From Alphaproteobacteria bacterium (lineage in GTDB: Bacteria > Pseudomonadota > Alphaproteobacteria > JAEULC01), in the NCBI GenBank assembly GCA_023150455.1, contig JAKLKW010000104.1, positions 1-32,781 of the forward strand: a stretch of DNA of 32,781 nucleotides, given 5' to 3'. Below are positions 23,634 to 32,478 of this stretch, in pieces (position 1 is the stretch's first letter; each line of letters begins with the position of its first letter). The notes under the pieces were generated by a model. That model was not told the origin of the DNA. It was given only the letters and a program-made list of their open reading frames with translations, and searched no databases. The position numbers and the translations under genes are program-made.

Positions 23634-25271
23634 GTGCGCATCAACCGCCGTCGCTTCATCGTGACCTCGGGCGTCGCCGCCGGCGCCGCAAGCCTGCCGC
23701 GCTTCGCCATCGCCCAGGCCGACAACCGGCCGAGCATCACCATCGCCGTGCAGCAGATTTCCAACACCTCGACTCTCGAGGTGCTGCGCGAGCAGTCGAA
23801 CGTCGGCGAACGTACCTTCTCGTTCCTGTTCGAGGGCCTGATCGGCCGCAACCTGATGGGCAAGATGGAGGCGGTGCCGGCGCTGGCCACGAGCTGGAAG
23901 CGGATCGACGACCGCACGGTCGAGCTGGCCCTGCGCAAGGGCGTGATCATGCACAACGGCGACGAGATGACCGCCGACGACATCGTGACCACCTTCAGCC
24001 GCGAGCGCATGTTCGGGCCGGACTACGACATCGCCAGCACCAAGACCCTGTTCGCCAACGTGCTGATCCGCGACAGCGTCGAAGGCAAGGCGCTGCCGCT
24101 GGAGGTGATGGCCGTCGCCAAGCGCAGCTGGCCGGCGCTGGTCAAGGTCGAGCCGGTCGACCGCTACACGGTCCGCTTCGTCAACCGCACGCCCGACGTG
24201 ACGCTCGAGGGCCGCATCGCGCGCATGGGCAGCGAGATCATCTCGCACCGCGCCTTCGCCGACGCCAGGACCTGGGTCGAATGGGCGCGCAAGCCGGTCG
24301 GCACCGGGCCCTACAAGGTGCGCGCGTTCATCCCCGACCAGTCGCTGACGCTCGACGCGCACGACGAATACTGGGGCGGCAGGCCGCCGCTGAAGAGCGT
24401 CAAGCTGGTGGTCGTGCCCGAGGTGGCGACCCGCATCAACGGCCTGTTCGCCGGCCAGTTCGACTTCATCTGCGACATGCCGCCGGACCAGATCCCCGGC
24501 ATCGAGAAGAACGCGAAGTTCGAGGTCCAGGGCGGGCTGATCGCCAATCACCGCCTGACCGTGTTCGACAAGCACCACCCGCAGCTGGCCGACCCGCGCG
24601 TGCGCCAGGCCTTCACCCACGCCATCGACCGCCAGGCGATCGTCGACAGCCTGTGGGCCGGCCGCACGCGCATCCCGCCGGGACTGCAGTGGGAGTTCTA
24701 CGGGCCGATGTTCGTCGAGGGCTGGACCGTGCCGGCCTACGACCAGACGAAGGCGCGCGACCTGCTGAAGGCGGCCGGCTACAAGGGCGACCCGATCCCG
24801 TTCCGCCTGCTCAACAACTACTACACCAACCAGGTCGCGACCGCCCAGGTGCTGGTCGAGATGTGGCGCGCGGTCGGCCTCAACGTGCAGATCGAGATGA
24901 AGGAGAACTGGCAGCAGATCTTCGCGCGCAACACGCAGCGCGGCGTGCGCGACTGGTCGAACAGCGCGCCCTTCACCGACCCGATCTCCTCGATCGTCAA
25001 CCAGCACGGGCCGCAGGGCCAGCAGCAGCAGGCCGGCGAATGGGCCAACGAGGAGATGAACAAGCTGTCGATCGCCCTGGAGACCGAGAGCGACATGGCC
25101 AGGCGCAAGGCGCAGTTCAAGCGCATGCTCGAGATCTGCGAGCGCGAGGACCCCGCCTATACCGTGCTGCACCAGAACGCCACCTTCACCGGAAAGCGCA
25201 AGGACATCGCCTGGAAGACCGCGCCGGCCTTCGCGATGGACTTCCGCGGCCACAATTTCCGCATGAGCTGA
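23634..25271 (+). CDS. ABC transporter substrate-binding protein (SBP family 5), Tat-exported
   Basis: 545 residues from a GTG at 23634 backed by AGGAGGGG at 23623-23630. The N-terminus, MRINRRRFIVTSGVAAGAAS with an AQA cleavage site, is a twin-arginine signal (RRRF). The mature part is an SBP_bac_5 protein: FSFLFEGLIG, DRTVELALRKGVIMHNGDEMTADDIVTTFSRERM, KPVGTGPYKVRAFIPDQSLTLDAHDEYWGG, RVRQAFTHAIDRQAIVDSLW, and a C-terminal NTQRGVRDWSNSAPFTDP. It binds oligopeptides, opines, glycosides or similar solutes in the periplasm and delivers them to the two permeases downstream. The downstream phosphodiesterases hint at a phosphodiester ligand, but that is inference. Confidence 0.94.
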   Translation: MRINRRRFIVTSGVAAGAASLPRFAIAQADNRPSITIAVQQISNTSTLEVLREQSNVGERTFSFLFEGLIGRNLMGKMEAVPALATSWKRIDDRTVELALRKGVIMHNGDEMTADDIVTTFSRERMFGPDYDIASTKTLFANVLIRDSVEGKALPLEVMAVAKRSWPALVKVEPVDRYTVRFVNRTPDVTLEGRIARMGSEIISHRAFADARTWVEWARKPVGTGPYKVRAFIPDQSLTLDAHDEYWGGRPPLKSVKLVVVPEVATRINGLFAGQFDFICDMPPDQIPGIEKNAKFEVQGGLIANHRLTVFDKHHPQLADPRVRQAFTHAIDRQAIVDSLWAGRTRIPPGLQWEFYGPMFVEGWTVPAYDQTKARDLLKAAGYKGDPIPFRLLNNYYTNQVATAQVLVEMWRAVGLNVQIEMKENWQQIFARNTQRGVRDWSNSAPFTDPISSIVNQHGPQGQQQQAGEWANEEMNKLSIALETESDMARRKAQFKRMLEICEREDPAYTVLHQNATFTGKRKDIAWKTAPAFAMDFRGHNFRMS

Positions 25272-25284
25272 CCCGGACCGCGCG

Positions 25285-26295
25285 ATGCCGCCCGAGACTC
25301 CGCTCCTCGCGCTCGAAGGGCTCACGGTCGACTTCGACGCCGGCGGCCGCGTCGCGCGCGCCGTCGACGGCGTCGACCTGGCGGTCGGCCGCGGCGACGC
25401 GGTCGGCCTGGTCGGCGAATCCGGCTCGGGCAAGAGCGTCACCTGGCTCGCGGCGCTCGGGCTGCTGCCGTCGCGCGCGCGCGTCGCCGGCCGGGCGCGG
25501 CTCGACGGCGAGGACCTGGTCGCCGCGCCGCGCCGACGGCTCGAGGCGATCCGCGGCCGGCGCATCGCGATGATCTTCCAGGACCCGGCCAGCAGCCTGA
25601 ACCCGGTGCACCGCATCGGCCGGCAGGTGGAGGAGGCGATCCGCCTGCACCGCGGCGCCGACGACGGCGCGGCGCGCGCCGAGGCGATGCGGCTGCTCGA
25701 CCAGGTCGGCATCGCCGACCCGCGGCGGCGGCTCGACGACTATCCGCACCAGCTGTCCGGTGGCATGAACCAGCGGGTCATGATCGCGATCGCGCTGGCC
25801 GGCCGTCCCGACCTGCTGATCGCCGACGAGCCGACCACGGCGTTGGATGCGACGATCCAGGCGCAGATCCTGCGGCTGCTCGGCGACCTCCGCCGCGCGA
25901 CCGGCATGGCGATGGTCCTGATCAGCCACGATCTCGGCGTCGTGTCGGAGAACGTCGACCGCGTGTGTGTCATGTACGCCGGCCGCGTGGTCGAGGAGGC
26001 GCCGGCCGACGCGCTGTTCGCCCAGCCGCGCCATCCCTACACGCAGGGCCTGCTGGCGGCGCTGCCCAGCCTGACCGGGCCGCGCCAGCGCCTGGCCGCC
26101 ATCCCCGGCACGGTGCCCGAGCCGTGGAACCTGCCGGCGGGATGCAGCTTCGCGCCGCGCTGTCCGGCCGCGGCGGCGGAGTGCCTGCGCACGCGGACGC
26201 CGGGACTCGCCCTGACGCCGGAGCACGCCGTGACCTGCACGCGGGTGCTGGCGCTGCGCGGGTCGGTGTGGGACCGGCGGCAGGTCGCGGCGTGA
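25285..26295 (+). CDS. ABC transporter ATP-binding protein (OppD/DppD-type)
   Basis: 336 residues. Walker [10 protein letters not shown] near residue 48, Q-loop [16 protein letters not shown] near 98, ABC signature LSGGMNQR near 156, Walker [13 protein letters not shown] near 180 and the H-loop ISHDLGV near 213. The C-terminal oligopeptide-type extension includes cysteines ([16 protein letters not shown]) of the kind reported to bind an Fe-S cluster in DppD-like ATPases. Its stop overlaps the next GTG by four bases. It pairs with the following ATPase to power import. Confidence 0.95.
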   Translation: MPPETPLLALEGLTVDFDAGGRVARAVDGVDLAVGRGDAVGLVGESGSGKSVTWLAALGLLPSRARVAGRARLDGEDLVAAPRRRLEAIRGRRIAMIFQDPASSLNPVHRIGRQVEEAIRLHRGADDGAARAEAMRLLDQVGIADPRRRLDDYPHQLSGGMNQRVMIAIALAGRPDLLIADEPTTALDATIQAQILRLLGDLRRATGMAMVLISHDLGVVSENVDRVCVMYAGRVVEEAPADALFAQPRHPYTQGLLAALPSLTGPRQRLAAIPGTVPEPWNLPAGCSFAPRCPAAAAECLRTRTPGLALTPEHAVTCTRVLALRGSVWDRRQVAA

Positions 26296-27308
26296 GCGAT
26301 CGGCCGCCCGCGCTTGCGCTGTTGGCGGCGGACGGGCTGACGCGGCACTACCGCGTGCGGCGGCCCGGCGCGATGTTCGGCCGGCGCGACCTGCTGCGTG
26401 CGGTCGACGGCGTCTCCTTCGCGATCCGGCCCGGGCAGACGCTGGGCCTGGTGGGCGAGTCGGGCTGCGGCAAGTCCACCACGGCAAAGCTGGTGCTGGG
26501 CCTCGCGCCCGCGACCGCCGGCACGGTCAGCTTCGACGGCGCGCCGCTGCCCGCGATCGGCACCGCCGCCTGGCGCGACCTGCGCCGGCGCATGCAGATG
26601 GTGTTCCAGGACCCGCTCGGCGCCCTCGACCGCCGCCTGGCCGTCGGCTGGCAGATCATGGAGCCGCTGCTGATCCACCGTCTGGCGGGCCCGCGCGACG
26701 CGCGCGAACGCGCGCGGGCGGTCATGGCCTCGGTCGGGCTGCAGCCGCATCACTTCGACCGCTATCCGCACGAGCTGAGCGGCGGGCAGCGCCAGCGCGT
26801 CGTGCTGGCGCGGGCGCTGATCACCGAGCCGCGCCTGCTGGTCTGCGACGAGCCGATCTCGGCGCTCGACGTGTCGATCCAGGCGCAGGTCGTCAACCTG
26901 CTGCTCGACCTGCAGGAGAAGCTCGGCGTCTCCTACCTGTTCATCAGCCACGACCTCAAGGTCGTGCGCCAAGTCAGCCACGACGTCGCCGTGATGTATC
27001 TCGGCCGCGTCGTCGAGCAGGGCGAGGCCGACGCGCTGTTCCGCGATCCGGTGCATCCCTACACCAGGGCCCTGGTCGCGGCGATCCCGTCGCCGGCGCT
27101 GGGCGGCGAGCGCCGGCGCGAGCGCATCGTGCTGAGCGGCGACCCGCCGAACCCGATCGCCGTGCCCGCGGGCTGCGCCTTCCATCCGCGCTGCCCCTGG
27201 GCCGTCGCCGACTGCAAGGCGGCGACCCCTGCGCTGCGGCCGATGCCGGACGGCCGGCTGGTCGCCTGCCACCGGGCCGAGGCCACGCCGGAATCACGGG
27301 CCGCGTGA
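26292..27308 (+). CDS. ABC transporter ATP-binding protein (OppF/DppF-type)
   Basis: 338 residues from a GTG at 26292 (GTGA overlap). Walker A GESGCGKST near residue 57, Q-loop VFQDPLGALDRR near 103, signature LSGGQRQR near 160, Walker B LLVCDEPISALD near 183 and the H-loop ISHDLKV near 216. The C-terminal CAFHPRCPWAVADCK cysteine segment matches the OppF-type tail. Placing both ATPase genes before the permease genes is less common than the usual permease-first order. Confidence 0.95.
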   Translation: MSDRPPALALLAADGLTRHYRVRRPGAMFGRRDLLRAVDGVSFAIRPGQTLGLVGESGCGKSTTAKLVLGLAPATAGTVSFDGAPLPAIGTAAWRDLRRRMQMVFQDPLGALDRRLAVGWQIMEPLLIHRLAGPRDARERARAVMASVGLQPHHFDRYPHELSGGQRQRVVLARALITEPRLLVCDEPISALDVSIQAQVVNLLLDLQEKLGVSYLFISHDLKVVRQVSHDVAVMYLGRVVEQGEADALFRDPVHPYTRALVAAIPSPALGGERRRERIVLSGDPPNPIAVPAGCAFHPRCPWAVADCKAATPALRPMPDGRLVACHRAEATPESRAA

Positions 27309-28243
27309 CGATGCTGAGCTTCATCGTGTCGCGCGCGGCGCGGGCGGCCATCACGATCCTGCTCGTGGTCGCGTTCGCCTTCGTGGTGATGCGGCTGTCC
27401 GGCGACCCGGCGCTGCTGATCCTGTCGGTCGACGCGCCGCCCGAGGCGATCGAGGCCTTCCGCAAGGCCTGGGGCCTGGACCGGCCGATCTGGGAGCAGT
27501 TCCTGACCTTCGCGACGCGCGCGCTGGCCGGCGATTTCGGCCGTTCCATGCGCGACGGGCGCCCGGCCCTGGCGCTGGTGCTGGAACGCGTGCCGGCGAC
27601 GCTGGCGATCACGCTGCCGGCCCTGGCGCTGAAGCTCGCTCTGGGCATTCCCGCCGGCATCTTTGCCGCCCTCAACCGCAACTCCTGGGCCGACCGGGCG
27701 GCGATGATGGCCTCGGTCGCCGGTTTCACCATGCCGAGCTTCGTGCTGGCGCTGCTGCTGGTGCTGGTCTTCGCCGTCCAGCTCGGCTGGCTGCCCGCCA
27801 GCGGCAGCGACACGCCCTTGCATGCGGTGCTGCCGATCCTGACGCTGGGCACCGCCGGCGCCGCGATCATGGCGCGCTTCACCCGGTCGGCCATGCTGGA
27901 GGTGCTGGGCCAGCCCTATATCCGCGCCGCCTCGGCCAAGGGCCTGGGCTGGTGGCTGGTCGTGCTGCGCCACGCGCTGCCCAACGCCGCCATCCCGACG
28001 GTGACGATCATCGGCTTCATGGTCGGCAGCCTGGTCGCCGGCGCCGTGATCGTGGAAAGCGTGTTCGCGTGGCCGGGCATCGGGCGCCTGCTGGTGTCCT
28101 CGGTCGCCAATCGCGACCTTGCCGTGGTGCAGAGCCTGCTGATGGTGATCGCCGGCTGGATGGTGCTGGCGAACCTGGCGGTCGATCTCGCCTATGGCTG
28201 GCTCGACCCGCGCGTGCGCACCATCACGTCCAGGGCGGATTGA
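27305..28243 (+). CDS. ABC transporter permease (DppB/OppB-type)
   Basis: 312 residues from a GTG at 27305 overlapping the previous stop; an ATG at 27311 is the alternative. Six hydrophobic segments, starting with AAITILLVVAFAFVVMRLSG. The EAA loop reads YIRAASAKGLGWWLVVLRHALPNAAIPTVTI, the coupling-helix signature, and the end AYGWLDPRVR is typical of DppB-like permeases. It forms the inner-membrane channel together with the next protein. Confidence 0.94.
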   Translation: MTMLSFIVSRAARAAITILLVVAFAFVVMRLSGDPALLILSVDAPPEAIEAFRKAWGLDRPIWEQFLTFATRALAGDFGRSMRDGRPALALVLERVPATLAITLPALALKLALGIPAGIFAALNRNSWADRAAMMASVAGFTMPSFVLALLLVLVFAVQLGWLPASGSDTPLHAVLPILTLGTAGAAIMARFTRSAMLEVLGQPYIRAASAKGLGWWLVVLRHALPNAAIPTVTIIGFMVGSLVAGAVIVESVFAWPGIGRLLVSSVANRDLAVVQSLLMVIAGWMVLANLAVDLAYGWLDPRVRTITSRAD

Positions 28244-28248
28244 GGAAC

Positions 28249-29151
28249 ATGGCGATCCAGGACAGCCTGGGCGGCGCCGCGGTCGCGGCGCCCGCGCGGT
28301 CCGGCGCAAGGCGCGCCGGCCGCTTGTTGCTCGGCCTGCCGCCCGTCGTCGCGGTCTCGGTCGCGTGGCTGGCGCTGGCGCTCGTCGTCGCGGCCGGCGC
28401 CGATCTCCTCGCCCCCTACGCCTACAGCGCCCTCGACCTCAAGGCGCGGCTGAGCCCGCCGGTCTTCATGGGCGGCGGCTGGGCGCATCCGCTCGGCACC
28501 GACGAGCTCGGCCGCGACGTGCTGTCGCGCCTGATCGTATCGGTCCGCATGAGCCTGCTGATCGCGCTGTTCGGCACGATGATCGCCGCCGGGCTCGGCA
28601 CCGTGCTGGGGTTCCTGGCGGCGCATTTCCGCGGCCGGGTCGAGGCGCTGATCCTGGTGCTGATCGATTTCCAGGCCGGCATGCCCTTCATGATCATCGC
28701 GCTGTCGGTGCTCGCCTTCTTCGGCAACAACCTGGTGCTGTTCATCGTGCTGATGGGCTTCCACGCCTGGGAGCGCTATGCCCGCATCGCCCGCGGCCTG
28801 ACCCTGGCGGCGAACGAGCAGGGCTACGCCGCCGCCGTGCGCCAGCTCGGCGCGACGCCGCTCAGCGTCTACGGCCGGCACGTGCTGCCGAACATCGCCT
28901 CGACCCTGATCGTGTCGATGACCCTGAGCTTCCCCGAGATCGTGCTGCTGGAAAGCGGCCTCAGCTTCCTTGGCCTCGGCGTGCAGCCGCCGCTGACCTC
29001 GCTCGGCAACATGGTCGGCTACGGCCGCGAATACATCTCCCGCGCGCCCTGGATCATGCTGGCGCCCTCGGTCGTGATCGTCATGACGACGTTCTCCATC
29101 AGCATGCTGGGCGACTGGCTGCGCGACCGCCTTGATCCGACGCTGAAGTAG
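28249..29151 (+). CDS. ABC transporter permease (DppC/OppC-type)
   Basis: 300 residues from the ATG at 28249, preceded by GAGGAAC and 5 bp after the previous stop. An N-terminal cytoplasmic tail leads into the first membrane helix (VVAVSVAWLALALVVAAGA), then LGTDELGRDVLSRLIVSVRMSL, the DppC hallmark. The EAA loop reads YAAAVRQLGATPLSVYGRHVLPN, and the end MLGDWLRDRLDPTLK is typical of DppC. It completes the importer. Confidence 0.95.
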   Translation: MAIQDSLGGAAVAAPARSGARRAGRLLLGLPPVVAVSVAWLALALVVAAGADLLAPYAYSALDLKARLSPPVFMGGGWAHPLGTDELGRDVLSRLIVSVRMSLLIALFGTMIAAGLGTVLGFLAAHFRGRVEALILVLIDFQAGMPFMIIALSVLAFFGNNLVLFIVLMGFHAWERYARIARGLTLAANEQGYAAAVRQLGATPLSVYGRHVLPNIASTLIVSMTLSFPEIVLLESGLSFLGLGVQPPLTSLGNMVGYGREYISRAPWIMLAPSVVIVMTTFSISMLGDWLRDRLDPTLK

Positions 29152-29170
29152 CGGTCATGGCCGACCCAAG

Positions 29171-29920
29171 ATGACCGAGATCGCCTCGCATCGCGGCGGC
29201 GCCCTGCTGTGGCCGGAGAACAGCCGCATCGCCTTCGAGAACACCGCCGCGCTCGCGGTCGAACAGGTCGAGTTCGACCTGCACCCGACCCGCGACGGCA
29301 GGCTGGTGGTGATCCACGACCCGACGCTCGACCGCACGACCGACGCCGTCGGCCCGGTGGCGGAGCGCCACTGGCGCGAGCTGGAGGACGTCGTCATCAA
29401 GGGCACGGGCGGCCAGCGGCCGCTGCTGCTGGAGGAGGTGATCGGGATCTTCCGCCCGACGCCGATCCGGCTGCGCATCGAGCTCAAGGTCGACGCGCGG
29501 GGACAGCCCTATCCGGGCCTGCCCGGCCTGGTCGCGGCGGCGCTCGACCGCGCCGGCATGGCGGCGCGATCGGTCGTCACCGGCTTCCAGCTCGCGACCG
29601 TGGCCGAGGCCATGGCGCTGGCGAAGCCGCATGCCGCCGTCTGGCTGCTCGCGCCCGCCGTGCTGCGCGACATCGGCGGCGCCGCGGCCGCGATTGCGCT
29701 GGCCCGGGACCGCCACATCCCGATGCTGGGCCTGCACCACGCCGCGCTGAACGTCGACGTCGTGGCGCTGGCGCGGCGCGGCGGCGTCGGCATCGGCGGC
29801 TGGGCCTGCAACGCGATCGAGACGATGGCGCCGATGTTCGCGCTGGAGGTCGACGTGTTCACCACCGACCGCCCCGACCTCGCGCTCGCGCTGCGCGCGG
29901 ATCACCGGGCGCGGGAGTGA
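29171..29920 (+). CDS. Glycerophosphodiester phosphodiesterase
   Basis: 249 residues, a TIM-barrel GDPD: EIASHRGGALLWPENSRIAFENTA at the N-terminus with the catalytic His in SHRGG, VEFDLHPTRDGRLVVIHDPTLDRTT with the second His and metal ligands, LRIELKVDARG near residue 100, and GIGGWACNAIETMAPMFALEVDVFTTDRPD at the end. No signal peptide is seen, so hydrolysis is cytoplasmic, after uptake. It releases an alcohol and glycerol 3-phosphate from deacylated phospholipids. It starts 19 bp after the permease gene and is very probably in the same operon. Confidence 0.94.
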   Translation: MTEIASHRGGALLWPENSRIAFENTAALAVEQVEFDLHPTRDGRLVVIHDPTLDRTTDAVGPVAERHWRELEDVVIKGTGGQRPLLLEEVIGIFRPTPIRLRIELKVDARGQPYPGLPGLVAAALDRAGMAARSVVTGFQLATVAEAMALAKPHAAVWLLAPAVLRDIGGAAAAIALARDRHIPMLGLHHAALNVDVVALARRGGVGIGGWACNAIETMAPMFALEVDVFTTDRPDLALALRADHRARE

Positions 29921-29931
29921 GACAGACGAAT

Positions 29932-29992
29932 CCTTCGACAGGCCCAGGATGAGGCCTTCTTTCTCCTCTTCGCCCTGAGCTTGTCGAAAGGG
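29932..29992. repeat. REP-like palindromic element
   Basis: The left arm CCTTCGACAGGCCCAGG (29932-29948) and the right arm CCCTGAGCTTGTCGAAAGG (29973-29991) are imperfect inverted copies around a T-rich loop. Both arms resemble the CTTCGACAAGCTCAGG-type dispersed repeat common in alphaproteobacterial and other high-GC genomes. Only one copy is in this window. It sits between the phosphodiesterase and hydrolase genes and may stabilise or attenuate the transcript. Confidence 0.72.
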
Positions 29993-30011
29993 CCTTCCTA
30001 AAGGGACACTC

Positions 30012-31547
30012 ATGAACCAGCGCCAGCGCAAGAACGTCCTGATGATCGTGGTCGACCAATGGCGCGGCGACCTGCTGCCGCATCTCGGCACGCCCGTGCT
30101 CAAGACGCCGACCATCGACCGGCTGTGCCGCGAGGGCGTCACCTTCCGCAACCATTTCACCACCACGGCGCCGTGCGGCCCGGCGCGCGCGTCGCTCTTG
30201 ACCGGGCTCTACCAGATGACGCACCGGGCGGTGCAGAACACGATCCCGCTCGACCGGCGCTTCACCAACCTGGCGCACGAGCTGCGCGGCCTCGGCTACG
30301 ACCCGGCGCTGATCGGCTACACGACGACGACGCCCGACCCGCGCTTCACCAGCGCCAACGACCCGCGCTTCCTGGTGCTGGGCGACCTGATGGACGGGTT
30401 CCGCTCGGTCGGCGCGTTCGAGCCGTACAAGGAGGCCTATTTCGCCTGGGTGCGGTCGAAGGGCTTCGCCATGCCGCAGACGCAAGACGACATCTGGCTG
30501 CCGCGCGAGGGCGCGGCGGGTGCGACGCGCGCCGCCAGCCGCATCCCGGCCGAACTCAGCGACACGGCCTGGTTTACCGAGCGGGCGCTGACCTATCTCG
30601 CCGGCGCCGGCAACCGCAACTGGTTCCTGCACCTGGGCTACTACCGGCCGCACCCGCCCTTCATCGCGCCCGAGCCGTACAACACGATGTACGACCCCGC
30701 CGACATGCCGGCGCCGGTGCGCGCCGCCAGCCGCGAGGACGAGGCGCGCCAGCATCCGCTGCTGCGCTTCTACCTCGACACCACGGCGCAGTCCGGCTTC
30801 TTCCAGGGCGCCGCCGGCAGCGCCGCCGACCTCAGCGCGGAGCAGGTGCGCGTGATGCGCGCCGTCTACTACGGCCTCATGACCGAGATCGACGACCAGC
30901 TTGCCCGCGTGATCGCGTTCCTGGAGACGTCGGGCCAGCTCGACGACACGCTGATCGTGCTGACCTGCGACCACGGCGAGCAGCTCGGCGACCATCACCT
31001 GCTGGGCAAGGTCGGCTATTTCGACCAGAGCTACCGCATTCCCATGATCGTCCGCGACCCGTCGCCCGCGGCCGACGCGAGCCGCGGCCGGATCGTCGGG
31101 CAGTTCACCGAGGCCGTGGACACCATGCCGACGATCCTCGACTGGCTCGGCGGCGCGGTGCCGCGGCAATGCGACGGCGCCTCGCTGCTGCCCTTCGTGC
31201 GCGGCACGGCGCCGAAGGCGTGGCGCGGCGAAGCGCACTACGAGTTCGACTTCCGCGATATCTACTATTCGAAGCCCGAGACCGCGCTGGGACTGCACAT
31301 GGACCAGTGCTCGCTCGCCGTGGTGCAGGACGAGAACTACAAGTACGTCCACTTCGCCGCGCTGCCGCCGCTGTTCTTCGACCTCGCGGACGACCCCGGA
31401 CAGTTCGTCAACCGCGCCGACGATCCCGCCTGCGCCGCGCGGGTGCGCGACTACGCGCAGAAGATGCTGTCCTGGCGCCTGGCGCACGCGGACAGGATGC
31501 TGACCGGCTACCGCGCGACGCCGGCGGGGCTCGAGTCGCGGCGCTAG
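30012..31547 (+). CDS. pehA: Phosphonate monoester hydrolase (alkaline phosphatase/sulfatase superfamily)
   Basis: 511 residues. The metal site starts at NVLMIVVDQWRGDLLPHLG, the nucleophile motif is TAPCGPARASLLTGLYQM (Cys55-x-Pro-x-Arg59, to be converted to formylglycine), and the second metal site reads TCDHGEQLGDHHLLGK near residue 320. Length and long stretches such as HRAVQNT, IGYTTTTPDPRF, DGFRSVGAFEP, GYYRPHPPF and HYEFDFRD match, from memory, the phosphonate monoester hydrolases of Rhizobium and Burkholderia, which also cleave phosphodiesters and sulfate esters. No signal peptide is seen, so it is cytoplasmic. It belongs functionally with the importer and phosphodiesterase upstream. 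A formylglycine-generating enzyme is not in the window. Confidence 0.9.
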   Translation: MNQRQRKNVLMIVVDQWRGDLLPHLGTPVLKTPTIDRLCREGVTFRNHFTTTAPCGPARASLLTGLYQMTHRAVQNTIPLDRRFTNLAHELRGLGYDPALIGYTTTTPDPRFTSANDPRFLVLGDLMDGFRSVGAFEPYKEAYFAWVRSKGFAMPQTQDDIWLPREGAAGATRAASRIPAELSDTAWFTERALTYLAGAGNRNWFLHLGYYRPHPPFIAPEPYNTMYDPADMPAPVRAASREDEARQHPLLRFYLDTTAQSGFFQGAAGSAADLSAEQVRVMRAVYYGLMTEIDDQLARVIAFLETSGQLDDTLIVLTCDHGEQLGDHHLLGKVGYFDQSYRIPMIVRDPSPAADASRGRIVGQFTEAVDTMPTILDWLGGAVPRQCDGASLLPFVRGTAPKAWRGEAHYEFDFRDIYYSKPETALGLHMDQCSLAVVQDENYKYVHFAALPPLFFDLADDPGQFVNRADDPACAARVRDYAQKMLSWRLAHADRMLTGYRATPAGLESRR

Positions 31548-31617
31548 GGCGCCCCCGCTGGCGCCCGACTCCCGCCTGGACTAACGTCCGGCCGAGCTCA
31601 CACGTCGGGAGCACCGG

Positions 31618-32478
31618 ATGGAATTCCCCCTGGCGCGCCTGAAGGCGGCGCTCGACCAGATGCCGCCGACGGCGCGGCGCATCGCCGGCGTGATCATCGC
31701 TGAGCCGGACCGCGTCACCAAGATGTCGGTCAGCGAGCTGGCCGCGGCGGCGCAGGCGAGCGAAGGCAGCGTGATCGGCCTGTGCCAGCAGATCGGCGCC
31801 AGCGGCTTCCCCGAGCTCAAGATCGCCATCGCCAGGGAGGTCTCGGCCGGCCGCGCGCTGCTGCACGAGGACGTCGGGCCGGCCGACAGCGTGACGGAGA
31901 TCGTCGCGAAGATCGCCGGCAGCCACGTGCTGGCGATCGAGGACACGGTCAAGGTGCTGGACGAGGCGGCGATCGACCGCGCGGTCACGCTGATGGCGGG
32001 CGCGCAACGCATCGAGTTCTACGGCATCGGCACGGCGGCGCCGATCGCCGAGGACGCCGCCTATCGCTTCCTGCGCCTGGGCCTAGCGACGAAGTCCGTC
32101 ACCGATTCCCATGCCCAGGCGGTCAGCGCCGCGTTCACCGGCCCCTCGGTCGCGACCGTAACCATCTCGCATTCCGGTCGCACGCAGGAGACACTGGCCT
32201 CGACGCGCCTGGCCAAGCAGGCCGGTGCGCACACCATCTGCATCACCAACTACGGCAAATCGCCGTTGCATGAATTCTGCGACGTCGCCATCCATACGGC
32301 GGCGCGCGAGACGAAGTATCGAATGGAAGCCCTGTCGAGCCGCATCGCGCAGATGGTCGTGGTCGACATCCTCTACGCGCGCCTCGCCGCTCAGCACTGG
32401 GGCCGGTCGCTGGAGGCGATTCGGCGCTCCTACGATATCCTTGCGACCAAGCGCCTGCCCGGCGGCTCGGAGGCATAG
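31618..32478 (+). CDS. MurR/RpiR family transcriptional regulator
   Basis: 286 residues: an N-terminal helix-turn-helix of the HTH_6 type (MPPTARRIAGVIIAEPDRVTKMSVSELAAAAQASEGSVIGLCQQIG, residues about 14-60), then a SIS sugar-phosphate-binding domain (RIEFYGIGTAAPIAEDAAYRF near 135, TISHSGRTQETLASTRLAKQAGAHTICITN near 180). Such regulators sense phosphorylated sugars or polyols and usually control the neighbouring uptake and catabolic genes. It lies 70 bp after the hydrolase gene on the same strand and is likely the local regulator of the importer-esterase operon. Its 3' end overlaps the opposing HAD gene by 49 bp. Confidence 0.92.
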   Translation: MEFPLARLKAALDQMPPTARRIAGVIIAEPDRVTKMSVSELAAAAQASEGSVIGLCQQIGASGFPELKIAIAREVSAGRALLHEDVGPADSVTEIVAKIAGSHVLAIEDTVKVLDEAAIDRAVTLMAGAQRIEFYGIGTAAPIAEDAAYRFLRLGLATKSVTDSHAQAVSAAFTGPSVATVTISHSGRTQETLASTRLAKQAGAHTICITNYGKSPLHEFCDVAIHTAARETKYRMEALSSRIAQMVVVDILYARLAAQHWGRSLEAIRRSYDILATKRLPGGSEA

